Source: Meira nashicola (taxonomy: Eukaryota; Basidiomycota; Exobasidiomycetes; Exobasidiales; Brachybasidiaceae). Taken from it: a DNA stretch of 64,000 bases. Location of the stretch: the NCBI GenBank assembly GCA_001600355.1, contig BCJU01000003.1, positions 1,678,519 to 1,742,518 of the forward strand, read 5' to 3'. A program made the translations under genes and the position numbers. The notes under the pieces were generated by a model. That model was not told the origin of the DNA. It saw only the letters and a list, made by a program, of their open reading frames with translations, and made no database searches. Positions 10,587-21,153 of this stretch are shown here, piece after piece. Position 1 is the first letter of the stretch; each line of letters starts with the position of its first letter.

Positions 10587-11603
10587 TTAAGTCAATCTGA
10601 TAAGGAGAAACATTACCACCCAACTTGAGCATACCATAGCAACTGCACTCAAAGTGATCCATCCCATACCTCTCGCTTTACGACTGTAATCACCAAGCTT
10701 ACCTCTCGTTCGGGTCATCAACGTCAAATTGCCTTGTAATTTTTCATCTGCTTGCTCTAAGATCTTACGATCACGTTCAAGTGCATCTGCAAATTTGATC
10801 GAATTAGCTTTGAGTATGCCTGCCATTCGTAGCAATTCACCCGATAAAGAGTCTTGCACGCTTCTTTCCGATTGTAATGCTGTGGGAGGAGCATCCTCAG
10901 ATTCATCTTTTTCATTTTCCGTGTTGCTTCCTTTTCCCTGAGAATCGTTTGTGCTAGCATTCTTTCTCCTGCGCAGGGATGCAGCCGCTTCATACTCATC
11001 CATACCATCACCATCATCGATAGCCTTTTCCCTTACTCCTTCCGAGTTCACCTGCTCTTCTGGCTTTATGCCACCAAGTGGGACAGTGTCTTCATCCTTA
11101 ATATCTCGGTCCAATTCCTCTACCAAAGCGTTATCTTCAAATTCGGAGTCGTCATCGCTGTCCTCCAATAATTCATCTTGCAACAGATATGAGCGAGTAT
11201 CAAATGTTTTCACAGGCTGAATTTGAGTTTGGAATGATCCACTGACTTGTCTTTGCATAGTGCGTGGTTGAATCTGTTGCTGTTCCAAAGGATATAATTG
11301 AACATAGGATTGTGTTGCACGTTGTAAACGAGATCGCATGCTAGCAACAGTTGAACTTAAGCCTTGTTGAGCTTGTAATTCGCTCACGATTGTTTGTGCA
11401 TGTGTCAATGCGATAGCAATGCCTGCTGCTCGCCAAGTGTCAGTACTTTTTGCGTTTGATTCTTCTTTCAATTGAATCTCTAAACGATCTAATAATCGTT
11501 CAAGTGTTAATATCGAATATTCGTTGATAGATGTAGAGCCTTGACGACCAGTAGAGATCACTGGTACACCCATTGCTGTCAAGCGATTTGCAGTGGCTGC
11601 CAT
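10587..11603 (-). CDS. USE1: ER SNARE Use1
   Basis: This 338-residue protein is a Use1/Slt1-type SNARE, which acts in Golgi-to-ER retrograde fusion with Sec20, Ufe1 and Sec22. The last ~90 residues hold the SNARE helix (from 'QDSLSGELLRMAGILKANSI' through 'QADEKLQGNLTLMTRTRGKL') and a C-terminal membrane anchor ('WITLSAVAMVCSSWVVMFLL'). The N-terminal ~110 residues are helical and 'STINEYSILTLERLLDRL'-like, as in the family. The middle is an acidic disordered linker with DEDTVP and SEDAPP stretches. The start ATG lies 190 bp from the divergent TEL2 start. Confidence 0.85.
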   Translation of the reverse strand: MAATANRLTAMGVPVISTGRQGSTSINEYSILTLERLLDRLEIQLKEESNAKSTDTWRAAGIAIALTHAQTIVSELQAQQGLSSTVASMRSRLQRATQSYVQLYPLEQQQIQPRTMQRQVSGSFQTQIQPVKTFDTRSYLLQDELLEDSDDDSEFEDNALVEELDRDIKDEDTVPLGGIKPEEQVNSEGVREKAIDDGDGMDEYEAAASLRRRKNASTNDSQGKGSNTENEKDESEDAPPTALQSERSVQDSLSGELLRMAGILKANSIKFADALERDRKILEQADEKLQGNLTLMTRTRGKLGDYSRKARGMGWITLSAVAMVCSSWVVMFLLIRLT

Positions 11604-11793
11604 TTTCGATAAGATGGTAAAGAAAAAACAATTCGTTCACATGTCGTTTAGACTTTTACACGCTTGCAGTCTGTGCATAACGCGACGCTAAATTTTCCTT
11701 ATCCCCGCTTTTATTTTGCATTTATACTTTCTTCAAGAAGAAGCATTCATCCTTGTCTTTAACAAATAACCAGCGTGTTTCTATAACAGAAAT

Positions 11794-14700
11794 ATGAATG
11801 ATGTGGGGGTCACTGGGAAAGATCAGCGATCTATTTGGCGTGCACAATGGCAACAATTACGGGAAAAGCTTGACAATCCGATAGCAGACGAAGATGCCCT
11901 TTTGGACTTGTTGTTCGCTCCACTCGATCTTTTGGGAGTAAAGATTCACGATGCTGATGATGAGCAATTACGTATCATTGAACCTCACTTGCATTGGAAA
12001 AGGCTCAATCTTGGAGAATCTCTCCCCGAAGAATCAAAGAGAAATTTTCGCTGGATAGCAGACATTCAATCGAAGCTTCTCAGTGGTATCATACCGGACT
12101 GGCAAGCAGTGTTGGAACGTAAAAATTTGTTGGAAATCGTCTTACAACAATGGTTCAGTGTAATGTCGAACAGCAAAGATGACAGTGCTATAGTTGGAGC
12201 AATGCAAATATGCTCTTTGGATACTATCAGTGTAGCACTCTCCGATCGAACGCCCGATGCAAATGGACAAAGACAACAAAGACCAGAAGCATGGAATATA
12301 CTAAAAAAGATTCTGATGTCACTGATAGATCAAATATCACTTCTCGATATCGCTTATGCATGTCAAGAGCTAGTTCCCTCAAACAAGAAGAGTTTGCAAT
12401 GGACCTCTTCCGTACGACAATTACTCTCACTGCCAGATCGGATTGCGAACGCGTATGAAGGAAAGTTTCCAGATTCATTATCTTTGCCCAGCATACGTTC
12501 GAAGGTTGGAGAAGAGTTCGAATTGTTAGTCCATAAAGATGGAGACCATGAACTTGTTTCGGAGCTCCTCAGTAAAATGGTACGTGCTGGATGGTTTCAA
12601 GACGCACAAGGATGGGAAGACAAATCGTACAGTGTGTGGCCCGCAATTCTTCGCAGAACGTCTGATAGAATTGGAGATGGTGAGATTCAGAACAAACTGG
12701 CGGGAAAGTGGCCTCAAATTATTGGTAAAATGCAAGAGAATGATCAAAATACTTTACTTGTCTCTCTTGTTCATGCGCTAGACCGCTTGTTGAAGAAGAG
12801 TGGGAAAGCTCAATTGATTAATGGATCTGAGCTGGCACGACCAGGAGCAGAAGGCAAAGAATTCTTGTCGTCTTCTACATGGGAGACTGCTTTGATTATG
12901 GCACATGTCATTGAAATCTTTTTGCCAATCGATCAAGATGAAAGTGATGGCAAAATTGATGTAGAAAGTTTGTCATGCTTGTTCCCCAATTCATCAAGCT
13001 TTTCGACGTGGTCTCCACTTACCGCACGAATTCTGATACACATCTTATCGAGGTATGATAACCACTTTGACTACGGAGAAAAGCTTCTTCTGCAATTGGT
13101 CAAAGTTTGGTCCCAACAGTCAAAGGTCGCATCGTTGGATGAGGAAGTATTTCTGGCAACGCTTATGCTTCTTCTCATACATCCGGCACCTTCTGATTCA
13201 GAAGCGGTAAAACGACTGGGAACGTCTCCAGATTTCATCGATGGCGTTTCACAACACTTGAAGCATCTGTCTCCATCAGTTCAACGATTGGGTATGCTTT
13301 TAGCTGAAACAGTTTCTGAACGATCAGGCAAAGGTATCAACTTCGGCAAGAGCGTTTGGGAAGGAAAAGGGAGAGGACGTGAAGAGGCAAGGGTATTGCG
13401 TTCTTTAGGTTTGGGATTTAAAAATAGACAGATGGTTGTAAAATTGAGTAAGGATAGTCTCCTTTCATCATTGCATCTGAACACAACCAATAAACAAGTT
13501 CAAGATATTCAACTTTATGAGCCACTGAAAAAGAAGACGAGTGGACCTACTTCCAAATCTCTGCCAACTCGCAAATCCGCACCTATACGTAAACCTATGA
13601 TACAACTGCTAGATGGCGATAGCGACGAGGAAGAGAATCTACAGCCAAAATCAGTCGAGAATGACGTTCCCTCACTGACGAATATAAAAGGCAATCGAAG
13701 ACTAATTAGCTCTATATCTGATGACGAAAAGAGCTCATCTTCCGAATCAGATACGTCTTCCGATGAAGACGAGTCTCGCAACGATCAAGAGAGAGCGACA
13801 GAAGAAGGTAAAGCCTTTGGAATGGCAACTCCGAGTAACAAAAAGCAGAGGCGACCACCAATTTATATCGGCGAACTAGCCCCACTTCTTCGTGAAAACG
13901 AGAGAGATGGGGTGCGCATGGGAATGAAGTACGGGGAAGATTTGGTTCGACGCAAAGCAGGCTGGGGCGGAGAAGTGGAAGAGAATGCGATCGATCTGGC
14001 TTTGGCTTTTTTGTCAATTCATAACAATTTTAGGATATCTCAATTTGAACAAAGAAGAGTTGGTGCTCTTACAGCTTTAGTGGTCGCAAGTCCTACACGA
14101 ATTGGACCTTGTCTAGCAGAACAATATTTTGATCACCAATATGCTATGACACAGCGAATTGCTATGCTGAATGCTTTGGCCTTTGGAGCGGCAGAAATGG
14201 CAACTGGTACAAAGACGAATGCGCGGATTGGAAATGGTCAGAAAGATCAATCGAAATCGACATTAACAGCCAACAAGCTTGCTGAACAATTTTCGCAATT
14301 GGCAATGCAAAGAGCTAGAGAGGAGGGTAAAGAGAGAATGCCAGAGATACGAATTGAAGAAGCTTTATTGGTAGGCGGATCCTCTACTACAACGAATAAG
14401 ACGCAAAGGTCGCGGATTATAGAGGTACAAAGAAAAGAAGGGGTATACACATCCGTTGCCAATACTTGTTTCATCTTTCCTTTAGTGAATAGGTTGTGGA
14501 ATCATATTCAGAATTCCAATGCTCTCGCGGGAAGAAGTGCATCTCGCTATCAAGGTGCCGGGCGTAAAATTATAGACTCGCCATTCATGATGGGCTCATT
14601 GATAGATACCATTGCGGTGCTTTGCAACTATGCCCAAAATGAGCCAAGGTTTCGTCAAGATGTGATTCCAGAGGTTGTGAAGTTGATTCTCACTCTTACA

Positions 14701-15045
14701 CGATCTCATTTGAGCTCATTGGCGCAAAACATAACTATTGATGATGAAGAAGAAAACGATGGCGGAAGTCAATCGACAATCTTAGGTGCAAGTGCTTCAC
14801 TTGTATTGGTTTTGTTGGATGCTGCTTGGCAATTGGATTTCGGTATGTATTTAGCCAGACAAAACACAAATTTACTGATGGAAGTACAATATTGGGCTTC
14901 TGCAATCTTTGAAGCAGCAGATGGAGGATCTTCACATGCTGGTTCAGTAGACAGATCTGTTGGCGTAATGGATCGATCGGGAAGAGCAAGTGCTGCAATC
15001 TTGCTTCGAATCAATGAAATTCGCCAACATGGAAAAGGGATTTGA
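11794..15045 (+). CDS. TEL2: Telomere length regulation protein Tel2 (TTT complex)
   Basis: This 1083-residue alpha-helical protein is Tel2, which with Tti1 and Tti2 stabilises PIKK kinases (ATM, ATR, TOR, DNA-PK). The diagnostic region starts at about residue 690: 'PIYIGELAPLLRENERDG', then 'GEDLVRRKAGWGGEVEENA', 'FEQRRVGALTALVVASPT' and 'YAMTQRIAMLNALAFGAAEM'. This is the conserved domain of TELO2 proteins. An acidic serine-rich linker (SDEEEN, SSSESDTSSDEDES; about residues 605-670) precedes it. It is the place where CK2 phosphorylation recruits R2TP in other species, so the same role is inferred here. There is one exon. The stop lies 74 bp before the end of the convergent ferroportin gene. 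Confidence 0.88.
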   Translation: MNDVGVTGKDQRSIWRAQWQQLREKLDNPIADEDALLDLLFAPLDLLGVKIHDADDEQLRIIEPHLHWKRLNLGESLPEESKRNFRWIADIQSKLLSGIIPDWQAVLERKNLLEIVLQQWFSVMSNSKDDSAIVGAMQICSLDTISVALSDRTPDANGQRQQRPEAWNILKKILMSLIDQISLLDIAYACQELVPSNKKSLQWTSSVRQLLSLPDRIANAYEGKFPDSLSLPSIRSKVGEEFELLVHKDGDHELVSELLSKMVRAGWFQDAQGWEDKSYSVWPAILRRTSDRIGDGEIQNKLAGKWPQIIGKMQENDQNTLLVSLVHALDRLLKKSGKAQLINGSELARPGAEGKEFLSSSTWETALIMAHVIEIFLPIDQDESDGKIDVESLSCLFPNSSSFSTWSPLTARILIHILSRYDNHFDYGEKLLLQLVKVWSQQSKVASLDEEVFLATLMLLLIHPAPSDSEAVKRLGTSPDFIDGVSQHLKHLSPSVQRLGMLLAETVSERSGKGINFGKSVWEGKGRGREEARVLRSLGLGFKNRQMVVKLSKDSLLSSLHLNTTNKQVQDIQLYEPLKKKTSGPTSKSLPTRKSAPIRKPMIQLLDGDSDEEENLQPKSVENDVPSLTNIKGNRRLISSISDDEKSSSSESDTSSDEDESRNDQERATEEGKAFGMATPSNKKQRRPPIYIGELAPLLRENERDGVRMGMKYGEDLVRRKAGWGGEVEENAIDLALAFLSIHNNFRISQFEQRRVGALTALVVASPTRIGPCLAEQYFDHQYAMTQRIAMLNALAFGAAEMATGTKTNARIGNGQKDQSKSTLTANKLAEQFSQLAMQRAREEGKERMPEIRIEEALLVGGSSTTTNKTQRSRIIEVQRKEGVYTSVANTCFIFPLVNRLWNHIQNSNALAGRSASRYQGAGRKIIDSPFMMGSLIDTIAVLCNYAQNEPRFRQDVIPEVVKLILTLTRSHLSSLAQNITIDDEEENDGGSQSTILGASASLVLVLLDAAWQLDFGMYLARQNTNLLMEVQYWASAIFEAADGGSSHAGSVDRSVGVMDRSGRASAAILLRINEIRQHGKGI

Positions 15046-15106
15046 CAAAAATGTATTAATAGAATTGTACAATATTAAATACGCAACAACAAAATTATAG
15101 AAATGC

Positions 15107-15120
15107 ATATATATATATAT
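15107..15120. repeat. (AT)7 microsatellite
   Basis: Seven AT units lie between the convergent 3' ends of TEL2 and the ferroportin gene. The last base is shared with the ferroportin stop codon. Confidence 0.9.
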
Positions 15121-16892
15121 CAACGACTTTTGCGACCCAACAGAGATTCCAGTCCCATTTTGTCCAAGTGAAGAACATGACCACGCTCTCTTCTTGCATA
15201 CACAAATGTGTACAATAATGTAGCGGATCCGATTGCTGCGAAGCTAACATCAGCAGCATTTTTGAATTGACTTGGTCTTGACCAAATAATAGTGAGAGCA
15301 TAGTGCAATAAATCTAAAGCGTTTTGTAGAGCAAACTGTAAACCCATCAAAGCATTTCTTCTTGGATGTAATCGAAGAGCTTCTTGTGCTTGTGCAAGTT
15401 GTGCTAAATCAAATGACCATAAGCCTATCCTACTCAAACTTAAACCGGTAAATAATAATGCTGTATTCCAATGTGGTCTTTGCTTGTTAGAAGCTCCTTC
15501 GTAAAAACTCACAATAGCCATACTTAATGGCAAAAGTTCAGCCCAAATTGACCAAGTACCCGTCCTTACCAAACCAATCTTTCTTGTGAGAAAAGGTGAA
15601 AGGAATGTTCCCAATAAGCCACAAACAACACAAACACCCCTCATTCCGGCAATAAAGGGATCTGTATAATCCGTTTCGCTTTTGAGATAAGCAATGAATG
15701 TAGAGTCGAATGAAAGAACACTCATATAGAGTAAAGAGATTGCCAAAGAGCTAATAAAGATTGGCATCAAAGCAAAAGAATGCCAATCTGCAATTTGTAC
15801 TTTGTACCATCGTTTCAACAGAGCGAAGATGCCTTTCAAGCCTTGCTTTGATAGCCACTGATGCCATTTCTTCGGAGCTGATACACGTCTAGGAGGATAG
15901 GTGGTCGTATCATTAGGACGTTTAATTTGTTCTTCTGCTGCTTCTTTCTCAAGCTTTTTCTGTTGAATATTATTTTGTTCTTCTTCACCTAAAATTGTGA
16001 ATCGTCTAAATACGATACCGATGAATGATAATTCAAAAACTGTCGTAAATGCGCTGATAGAAAGTAGTACAACGCATGATAAAGGATAACCTAATGTAGT
16101 TGTCAATAAAGAAACAAATAGCGGAGCGATCAATTTGGATAAAAGATCAATCCTTCGCATGATCGCATTTAGCCTTGTTAACCTTTTCGAACTTCCTCTT
16201 GCAATGCTTGTTACCCAATCCCTTTCTACACTAACGGAAACGCCTACATTGCACAAGATTAAAATGCAACCCAAGATTGTGATTGCTGCAAAACATGACC
16301 AAACATCAGCACGTCTAGGTGCATCAGGATTGGGTCCCCTTCCTCCATTTTGTGCACCTTGACGTAAATTATCGTTATAGAATAAAATCAAAAAGATTCC
16401 ATAAGATGCTGAGACAAGTAACTTTTGTGAAAATATGAATGCACGTACGATTCGTAATCGATGAGTGTTGAACGTATCCGTCAAACCACCAACTGTTCCG
16501 CTTAAGACGATTGCCGATGCAGTAGTAATGAAACCGTACAAAGATGCAGGTAAAAGAGTGTTGGTAAACAAGATTACCAAATAAATGCTATATGCATATT
16601 CGGCTGCTCTGTAAGAAAATGAACTGCTAGCTTCTTGAGCGCCTAATAAGATTAATGCATAGATGTCAACATCGGATGATTCTTCAATCATTTCCTCATT
16701 TTCTTCCGTTCTAGTATCTTGATTTTGGTCTACTTGATGGCTGTCATGATTGTTGGAATTTAGGCTAGACTGAATTGGCTCAACAGCATCAGTATTCTTT
16801 TCACCAGCATTATGCTCTCGCCATTCCGTTTCGGCTACCTGATCCTTTGCGACATCATCTTTCGAAATTCCTTGCCTTTCTTCTATCTGCAT
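15120..16892 (-). CDS. Ferroportin-family iron/metal exporter (SLC40)
   Basis: This 590-residue multi-pass membrane protein has the ferroportin signatures. The first helix region reads 'YAYSIYLVILFTNTLLPASL' then 'YGFITTASAIVLSG'. The loop 'VSVERDWVTSIA' and the segment 'LTRLNAIMRRIDLLSKLIAP' follow, both highly conserved in SLC40 proteins that export Fe2+ or other divalent metals. A hydrophilic insertion (about residues 300-340) and an acidic, Gln-rich N-terminal tail of ~75 residues are cytosolic by prediction. Whether it sits on the plasma membrane or an organelle cannot be read from sequence. About 10-12 membrane segments can be counted. Confidence 0.82.
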   Translation of the reverse strand: MQIEERQGISKDDVAKDQVAETEWREHNAGEKNTDAVEPIQSSLNSNNHDSHQVDQNQDTRTEENEEMIEESSDVDIYALILLGAQEASSSFSYRAAEYAYSIYLVILFTNTLLPASLYGFITTASAIVLSGTVGGLTDTFNTHRLRIVRAFIFSQKLLVSASYGIFLILFYNDNLRQGAQNGGRGPNPDAPRRADVWSCFAAITILGCILILCNVGVSVSVERDWVTSIARGSSKRLTRLNAIMRRIDLLSKLIAPLFVSLLTTTLGYPLSCVVLLSISAFTTVFELSFIGIVFRRFTILGEEEQNNIQQKKLEKEAAEEQIKRPNDTTTYPPRRVSAPKKWHQWLSKQGLKGIFALLKRWYKVQIADWHSFALMPIFISSLAISLLYMSVLSFDSTFIAYLKSETDYTDPFIAGMRGVCVVCGLLGTFLSPFLTRKIGLVRTGTWSIWAELLPLSMAIVSFYEGASNKQRPHWNTALLFTGLSLSRIGLWSFDLAQLAQAQEALRLHPRRNALMGLQFALQNALDLLHYALTIIWSRPSQFKNAADVSFAAIGSATLLYTFVYARRERGHVLHLDKMGLESLLGRKSR

Positions 16893-17341
16893 TTTTCGTT
16901 ATTCGATTGTTCTGATCATTTATGCCATTGGATATTCTGACAATTAATTGATTTAGTATGTAGAAGACAATTAAAAACTGTGCACATTCAATTTAGATAA
17001 TACTTTTTATACCCCGCTACATGCACCTAATGCAAAATCTCGCTTCCCACCCTTCCCGTGTTCATGCAATCGCGCTTGGCCGCTCAGAAATAGTTGATTA
17101 TGGTGTGCATGTGCACGGATATCTTTGCATAAATGCACTTTTTGATTAAAGTACAGGCTCAAAATGTAAGGTAAAGAGATTTGAATGGTCATGGCTTCTT
17201 TCTCATGCCCGCACATAGATTAATATTCTACTCTCATAGGAACTAATATGACACCATTTCATTTAAAAATAAAAAATTGAGCAAATCATGGAATGAAGCA
17301 GATTAGAGAAGCTGAACGAGGATGACATGAGCTGAAGCATT
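16893..17341. other. Intergenic, no gene seen
   Basis: The stretch lies between two minus-strand genes and should hold the ferroportin promoter and the 3' end of the Q/G-rich protein gene. It is AT-rich, with scattered TGCAT motifs. I see no RNA gene or coding sequence. Confidence 0.5.
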
Positions 17342-20300
17342 TTAAACATCAGTAGTAACATTGCTACTCGCAGTATCTGCTGCCATCGAATCATCTTTTT
17401 CGATGACATTGTCCGAAGCAGAGACTTCTCCTTCTGCAACAGAGGCATCTTCATGAGCAGGTATCGGTTGATCTTCTGGCACTTCTACAGCCGTTGAATC
17501 CTTTTCAGCTGGCTGAACGGAAGTAGATCGGCTTGATGGTTCAATATTGGCAGTATTATCACCATTCGCTGAAACGCCAACATGTGTACTTTTGGAAAGT
17601 GTAGGACTATTCAAATTCTGATTCTGTTGTTGTTGCTTGCTTCTACGTGAAAGTGTGCTTTGCAATCTTTGTTTATCGATTGCCTCCTTGCAGAGACCAT
17701 CCAAAGCTCGAAAAATGATATGCATTGGGATACTGAGAATCAAATCTCGAATCCTATTCAGCGTTTCTTCCTCTTCCCCATCTTCTCTCTCGTGGGAATG
17801 AGGTGATTGCAAAAGCATTCGAGTCAAAGTCCAAACGAGTAAACTGGAATGTGTATGGTGCGAATCAAACTGAGTCTCTTTCACAGCTTCCATCAAGGGT
17901 TCTGCCAATTCTTTTTCTGTTGGCGTATTGATACTGTTTGGGTTTCGATCGGATTGTTGAACGTTTACGATACGTGCAACTAATTCCGTCAATCCTGAGC
18001 CAGCATCCAAATTACAATCCTGCAAAAAGCTTCTTCTTTGCAAAGCAGTTGCAATAAAGGACTTTTTCACCCATTCATCGTACACATCCGTAAGTGTAGG
18101 TGGTGGATCAGGATCAACAACGTACATCTTCCCAATCCAAGAATTTAATGGTTCTGTAGAAATGGAAGATTGCATTCCGGGCAAAACGCTGAGCCATTCG
18201 CTTAAGTTACCGGTACGTATCCACTTTGCCTCTTTGGCAGATGAATCGCTCAAAGTGACCAGGATCGTCATTTCCCCAGCTCTTCTTATGCTCTGAATCG
18301 ATTCGTCATCCGCTTCATCTTTCGGGCCATCATGTGACTCAAACAAACGGAAGAGCGGTGGAAGACTTTCAAAATCAGTCAAGATGGACGGTTTTGGCTT
18401 CTCCTTCGCTTCATCCTTCTCACCCTCCACTTCTTTCTTGATCTCGGAAGACAGAATCTTTTGTTCTTCTTCTACTGGTGGCTCTCCTTCATCGCTAGCT
18501 TTATCCGCTTTTTCGTTTTTAACTTCCTGCTTACCTTCCTTTTCTTCGTTCTTGACCTGTGAGGCACTCGAGCTTACTTCTCCAATGTCGTGTAACGCAC
18601 CAAGTCTGTCTCGCCAGCATGCTTCCAACTCCGGACGAGAGACGTGGGAATATGGACCTTGAGCGTCATTGCGTGCTTCAAGCGAGATACCTTTTGCAAT
18701 CACCGATTCCCTCGCTTTCGATCTTTCACCATCGCCTTGTTGCTCTTCGGACGCTTTATTTGAGTCATCTGTCGTGATTACGTCGACCACAATTCGTACT
18801 GTTCCTTGAGCTCGATTGATTTCGATGAATTTGATCACGTTCGAATCAATTGTCAGCCTACGTTTTGCTGAAGCGTACGATAAAGTAATTCGATTTGACC
18901 AAAGTTGAGGAGGTGTCAAATCAGCTTTACCAGACTTGCCACTCTCAACTTCCTTGATTTCAATTTTCTCCTCTTTCGACGAACCCGCTACGGCATTTTC
19001 ATCGTCTCGATCATCTGGTGTCTGTGTATTTACGTCATTCAAGCCATTCGCCAATGCTTTCGGTCCAGTAGGTGCTCCAGCAGGAGGTGGATTAGACTGA
19101 AATGCGATTCGAAGCCGATAGTATTCTCTGCTGGCATTGTTTCGTCTATGACCAGCCCGTCTTGAATTCTTTTGATCTTGCATATCTGGTGCATTTGAGC
19201 TTTTCTCATCTTCCACAGCATCCTCTCCTTTATCCTCACGCTGCCATATCCATTGAATAGGATCAATTTCAATCGAATGGATGGCGAAATCGGTAAATGT
19301 ACGCTTAGCAGTGATTGGAACAGGCGATTCAGCAGGATATGTTGTTCTACCTTGCAAGAGTGGGGCTTTGTCCATTTCCATTGCATCTTCTTGTGTACTT
19401 TTCTCTGCAGCTGGGCCTTTGGTCGTAACTTGACCTTTTCCGTCCCGGTTGTTCTCATTCCTATTTGGCTTATTTGATTGAGCACCTGAAGGGTTTCGCG
19501 ATGATCCAGGGCCAGACTTGCGCATTTGTTGATTTCTTTGACCTTGACCGAAGCCTGGCCTCGACATCCCTGTTGCTGGTCCCACAGCATTTACGCCCAT
19601 AGGTCCATTAAATCTGCCAGACGACGATGATGAAATATTATTTTGACCCCCACCACTACTCCGACGTCCTCCGGATCGATTGCCACCTTGATGTTGCTGT
19701 GATTGATTGCGCGATCCTCTCTGTCCAGGATTGTTGCTGAACGAGCGAGATGGACCACCTGCCATCGGACCTGCCATATTCGAAGGTCCTCCTGCATGCG
19801 GTGGAACAGCAGGTCGACCAGGAATAGGATGATGAGTAGCAGAATGTGCCCTTGGAGCAGGTGAAGCACCATGTCCCATCGATCTGTTTTGAGGTGGTCT
19901 AGGAGGAATACCACTATGATGTCCATTATCTAATCGAGCCCGTTTTGCTGCCGGACCAGGTTGCGGAGATGAAGCTACACCATAATAACCCGCTTGAGCA
20001 GGACCAGATGGTGGTGGTGGAGCAGCATTCATGTATGCATTTGGAGGAGGTTGTGCTTGCCCATAAGCAGACTGATTCCAACCATAGGAAGTCGGATTAA
20101 CATTTGCTTGTTGAGTTGAATATTGACCATAGTATGCCGCTGGAGATTGTTGTTGGGACTGTACAGGTGCTATATTTTGCCCGGCGTTATAACCATACCC
20201 TTGTACCTGTGGTGGTGGAGCCATTTGAGTTTGAGGATGATTTTGCATCGGTGCATTTCCACCAGCATTCGATGAAGCTGCAGCTTGCTGAGCATAATAT

Positions 20301-20512
20301 TGTTGCCATTGTTGATGCCATTGTGCTTGTTGAGCATCATTTGCTGCGTTACCAGCATTACCAGTATTACCTTGTGGTGCACCGTAGCCATAACCGCTAT
20401 AATCTGTACCTGTTCCCGAACCTATTTGACCTGCAATACTATTACCGCCGGCATTATTGATTGACGCTTGTTGTCCGCCTTGTTGTCCCGTATAGGGATA
20501 TGATCTTTTCAT
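17342..20512 (-). CDS. Large Q/G/N-rich protein with charged C-terminal half, function unknown
   Basis: I do not recognise this 1056-residue protein. Residues 1 to about 380 are prion-like: Gln, Gly, Ala, Asn and Tyr dominate, with 'YGYGAPQG', 'QQWQQYYAQQ' and SRG/RRSSGGG patches that could bind RNA. From about 400 there is a folded-looking part starting 'KRTFTDFAIHSIEIDPIQWI' and including 'LWSNRITLSYASAKRRLTID' and 'FIEINRAQGTVRIVVDV'. A Glu/Lys-rich linker (about 640-720) follows. Then comes a second folded part with 'LPPLFRLFESHDGPKDEADD', 'WIGKMYVVDPDPPPTLTDVY' and 'EWVKKSFIATALQRRSFLQD'. The C-terminus is acidic and disordered. The layout resembles a nuclear or RNP-granule factor, but this is inference only. 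The first ATG (MKRSYPY) is well placed. Confidence 0.65.
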   Translation of the reverse strand: MKRSYPYTGQQGGQQASINNAGGNSIAGQIGSGTGTDYSGYGYGAPQGNTGNAGNAANDAQQAQWHQQWQQYYAQQAAASSNAGGNAPMQNHPQTQMAPPPQVQGYGYNAGQNIAPVQSQQQSPAAYYGQYSTQQANVNPTSYGWNQSAYGQAQPPPNAYMNAAPPPPSGPAQAGYYGVASSPQPGPAAKRARLDNGHHSGIPPRPPQNRSMGHGASPAPRAHSATHHPIPGRPAVPPHAGGPSNMAGPMAGGPSRSFSNNPGQRGSRNQSQQHQGGNRSGGRRSSGGGQNNISSSSSGRFNGPMGVNAVGPATGMSRPGFGQGQRNQQMRKSGPGSSRNPSGAQSNKPNRNENNRDGKGQVTTKGPAAEKSTQEDAMEMDKAPLLQGRTTYPAESPVPITAKRTFTDFAIHSIEIDPIQWIWQREDKGEDAVEDEKSSNAPDMQDQKNSRRAGHRRNNASREYYRLRIAFQSNPPPAGAPTGPKALANGLNDVNTQTPDDRDDENAVAGSSKEEKIEIKEVESGKSGKADLTPPQLWSNRITLSYASAKRRLTIDSNVIKFIEINRAQGTVRIVVDVITTDDSNKASEEQQGDGERSKARESVIAKGISLEARNDAQGPYSHVSRPELEACWRDRLGALHDIGEVSSSASQVKNEEKEGKQEVKNEKADKASDEGEPPVEEEQKILSSEIKKEVEGEKDEAKEKPKPSILTDFESLPPLFRLFESHDGPKDEADDESIQSIRRAGEMTILVTLSDSSAKEAKWIRTGNLSEWLSVLPGMQSSISTEPLNSWIGKMYVVDPDPPPTLTDVYDEWVKKSFIATALQRRSFLQDCNLDAGSGLTELVARIVNVQQSDRNPNSINTPTEKELAEPLMEAVKETQFDSHHTHSSLLVWTLTRMLLQSPHSHEREDGEEEETLNRIRDLILSIPMHIIFRALDGLCKEAIDKQRLQSTLSRRSKQQQQNQNLNSPTLSKSTHVGVSANGDNTANIEPSSRSTSVQPAEKDSTAVEVPEDQPIPAHEDASVAEGEVSASDNVIEKDDSMAADTASSNVTTDV

Positions 20513-21153
20513 TTTCTTATGAGAGCTTTTTCTTTTCTCCCAATGTTACCCTAACGATGACGAGCTAAAGGATTAAGGTGAATCTTCTCATCAGCAGATG
20601 ATGATCGAGCGACACAATATGGAAGAAACAAAGGTTATCATCACACGTGCGGAAGTCTTATTCAAGAAGAATTTAGGCTAAAAGAGCGAGGCGCTATAGA
20701 CCTGCGCCAATACATGTATACAAAGTCAACAGCAGGCTGATGAAACCGGCTAAGCTCCTGTCTTTTGGCCCAACTGATGTAAAAAGTGTTGGATTAAGGG
20801 CGTGCGATAAGTACCTCACCAGTCGAAAAAATAGGCTAAAGATAGGAAATTACGTGCATGCATGCAGTCAAATTCACAGCAAGCCGTGTAAGAAGTGGGG
20901 GACGGAATCTTAACATTTTGTTTGTATAAAGTTCTCATTTCAACGTAACGGTTTGCCGTGCGGAAAGGCGGAAGCGCTTTTCTCTTCATATCACAATCAT
21001 TTCCTTTCGCTGGCAGAAAGGCTTTCTTTAAAAACAATCTCTGAAAACCTATTTATAGTCCTTCAAGAATCTTTCATAGAAGGTCATCATCTTTTCAACG
21101 AACGGCAAACCCATGCTGCGATTCGTCAATTGCTGTGCCTGAACCGCGTCATA
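20513..21153. other. Divergent promoter region of the Q/G-rich gene and MSC2
   Basis: These 641 bp hold two divergent 5' regions. A CACGTG sits near 20644. The MSC2 reading frame is open back to about 20953 but without an ATG, so that part is taken as leader. I see no other gene. Confidence 0.5.

Noticed and set aside
20953..21153. Extension of MSC2 upstream of 21154.
   Set aside because: The open frame has no ATG (it begins with TTG), so the first ATG was taken.
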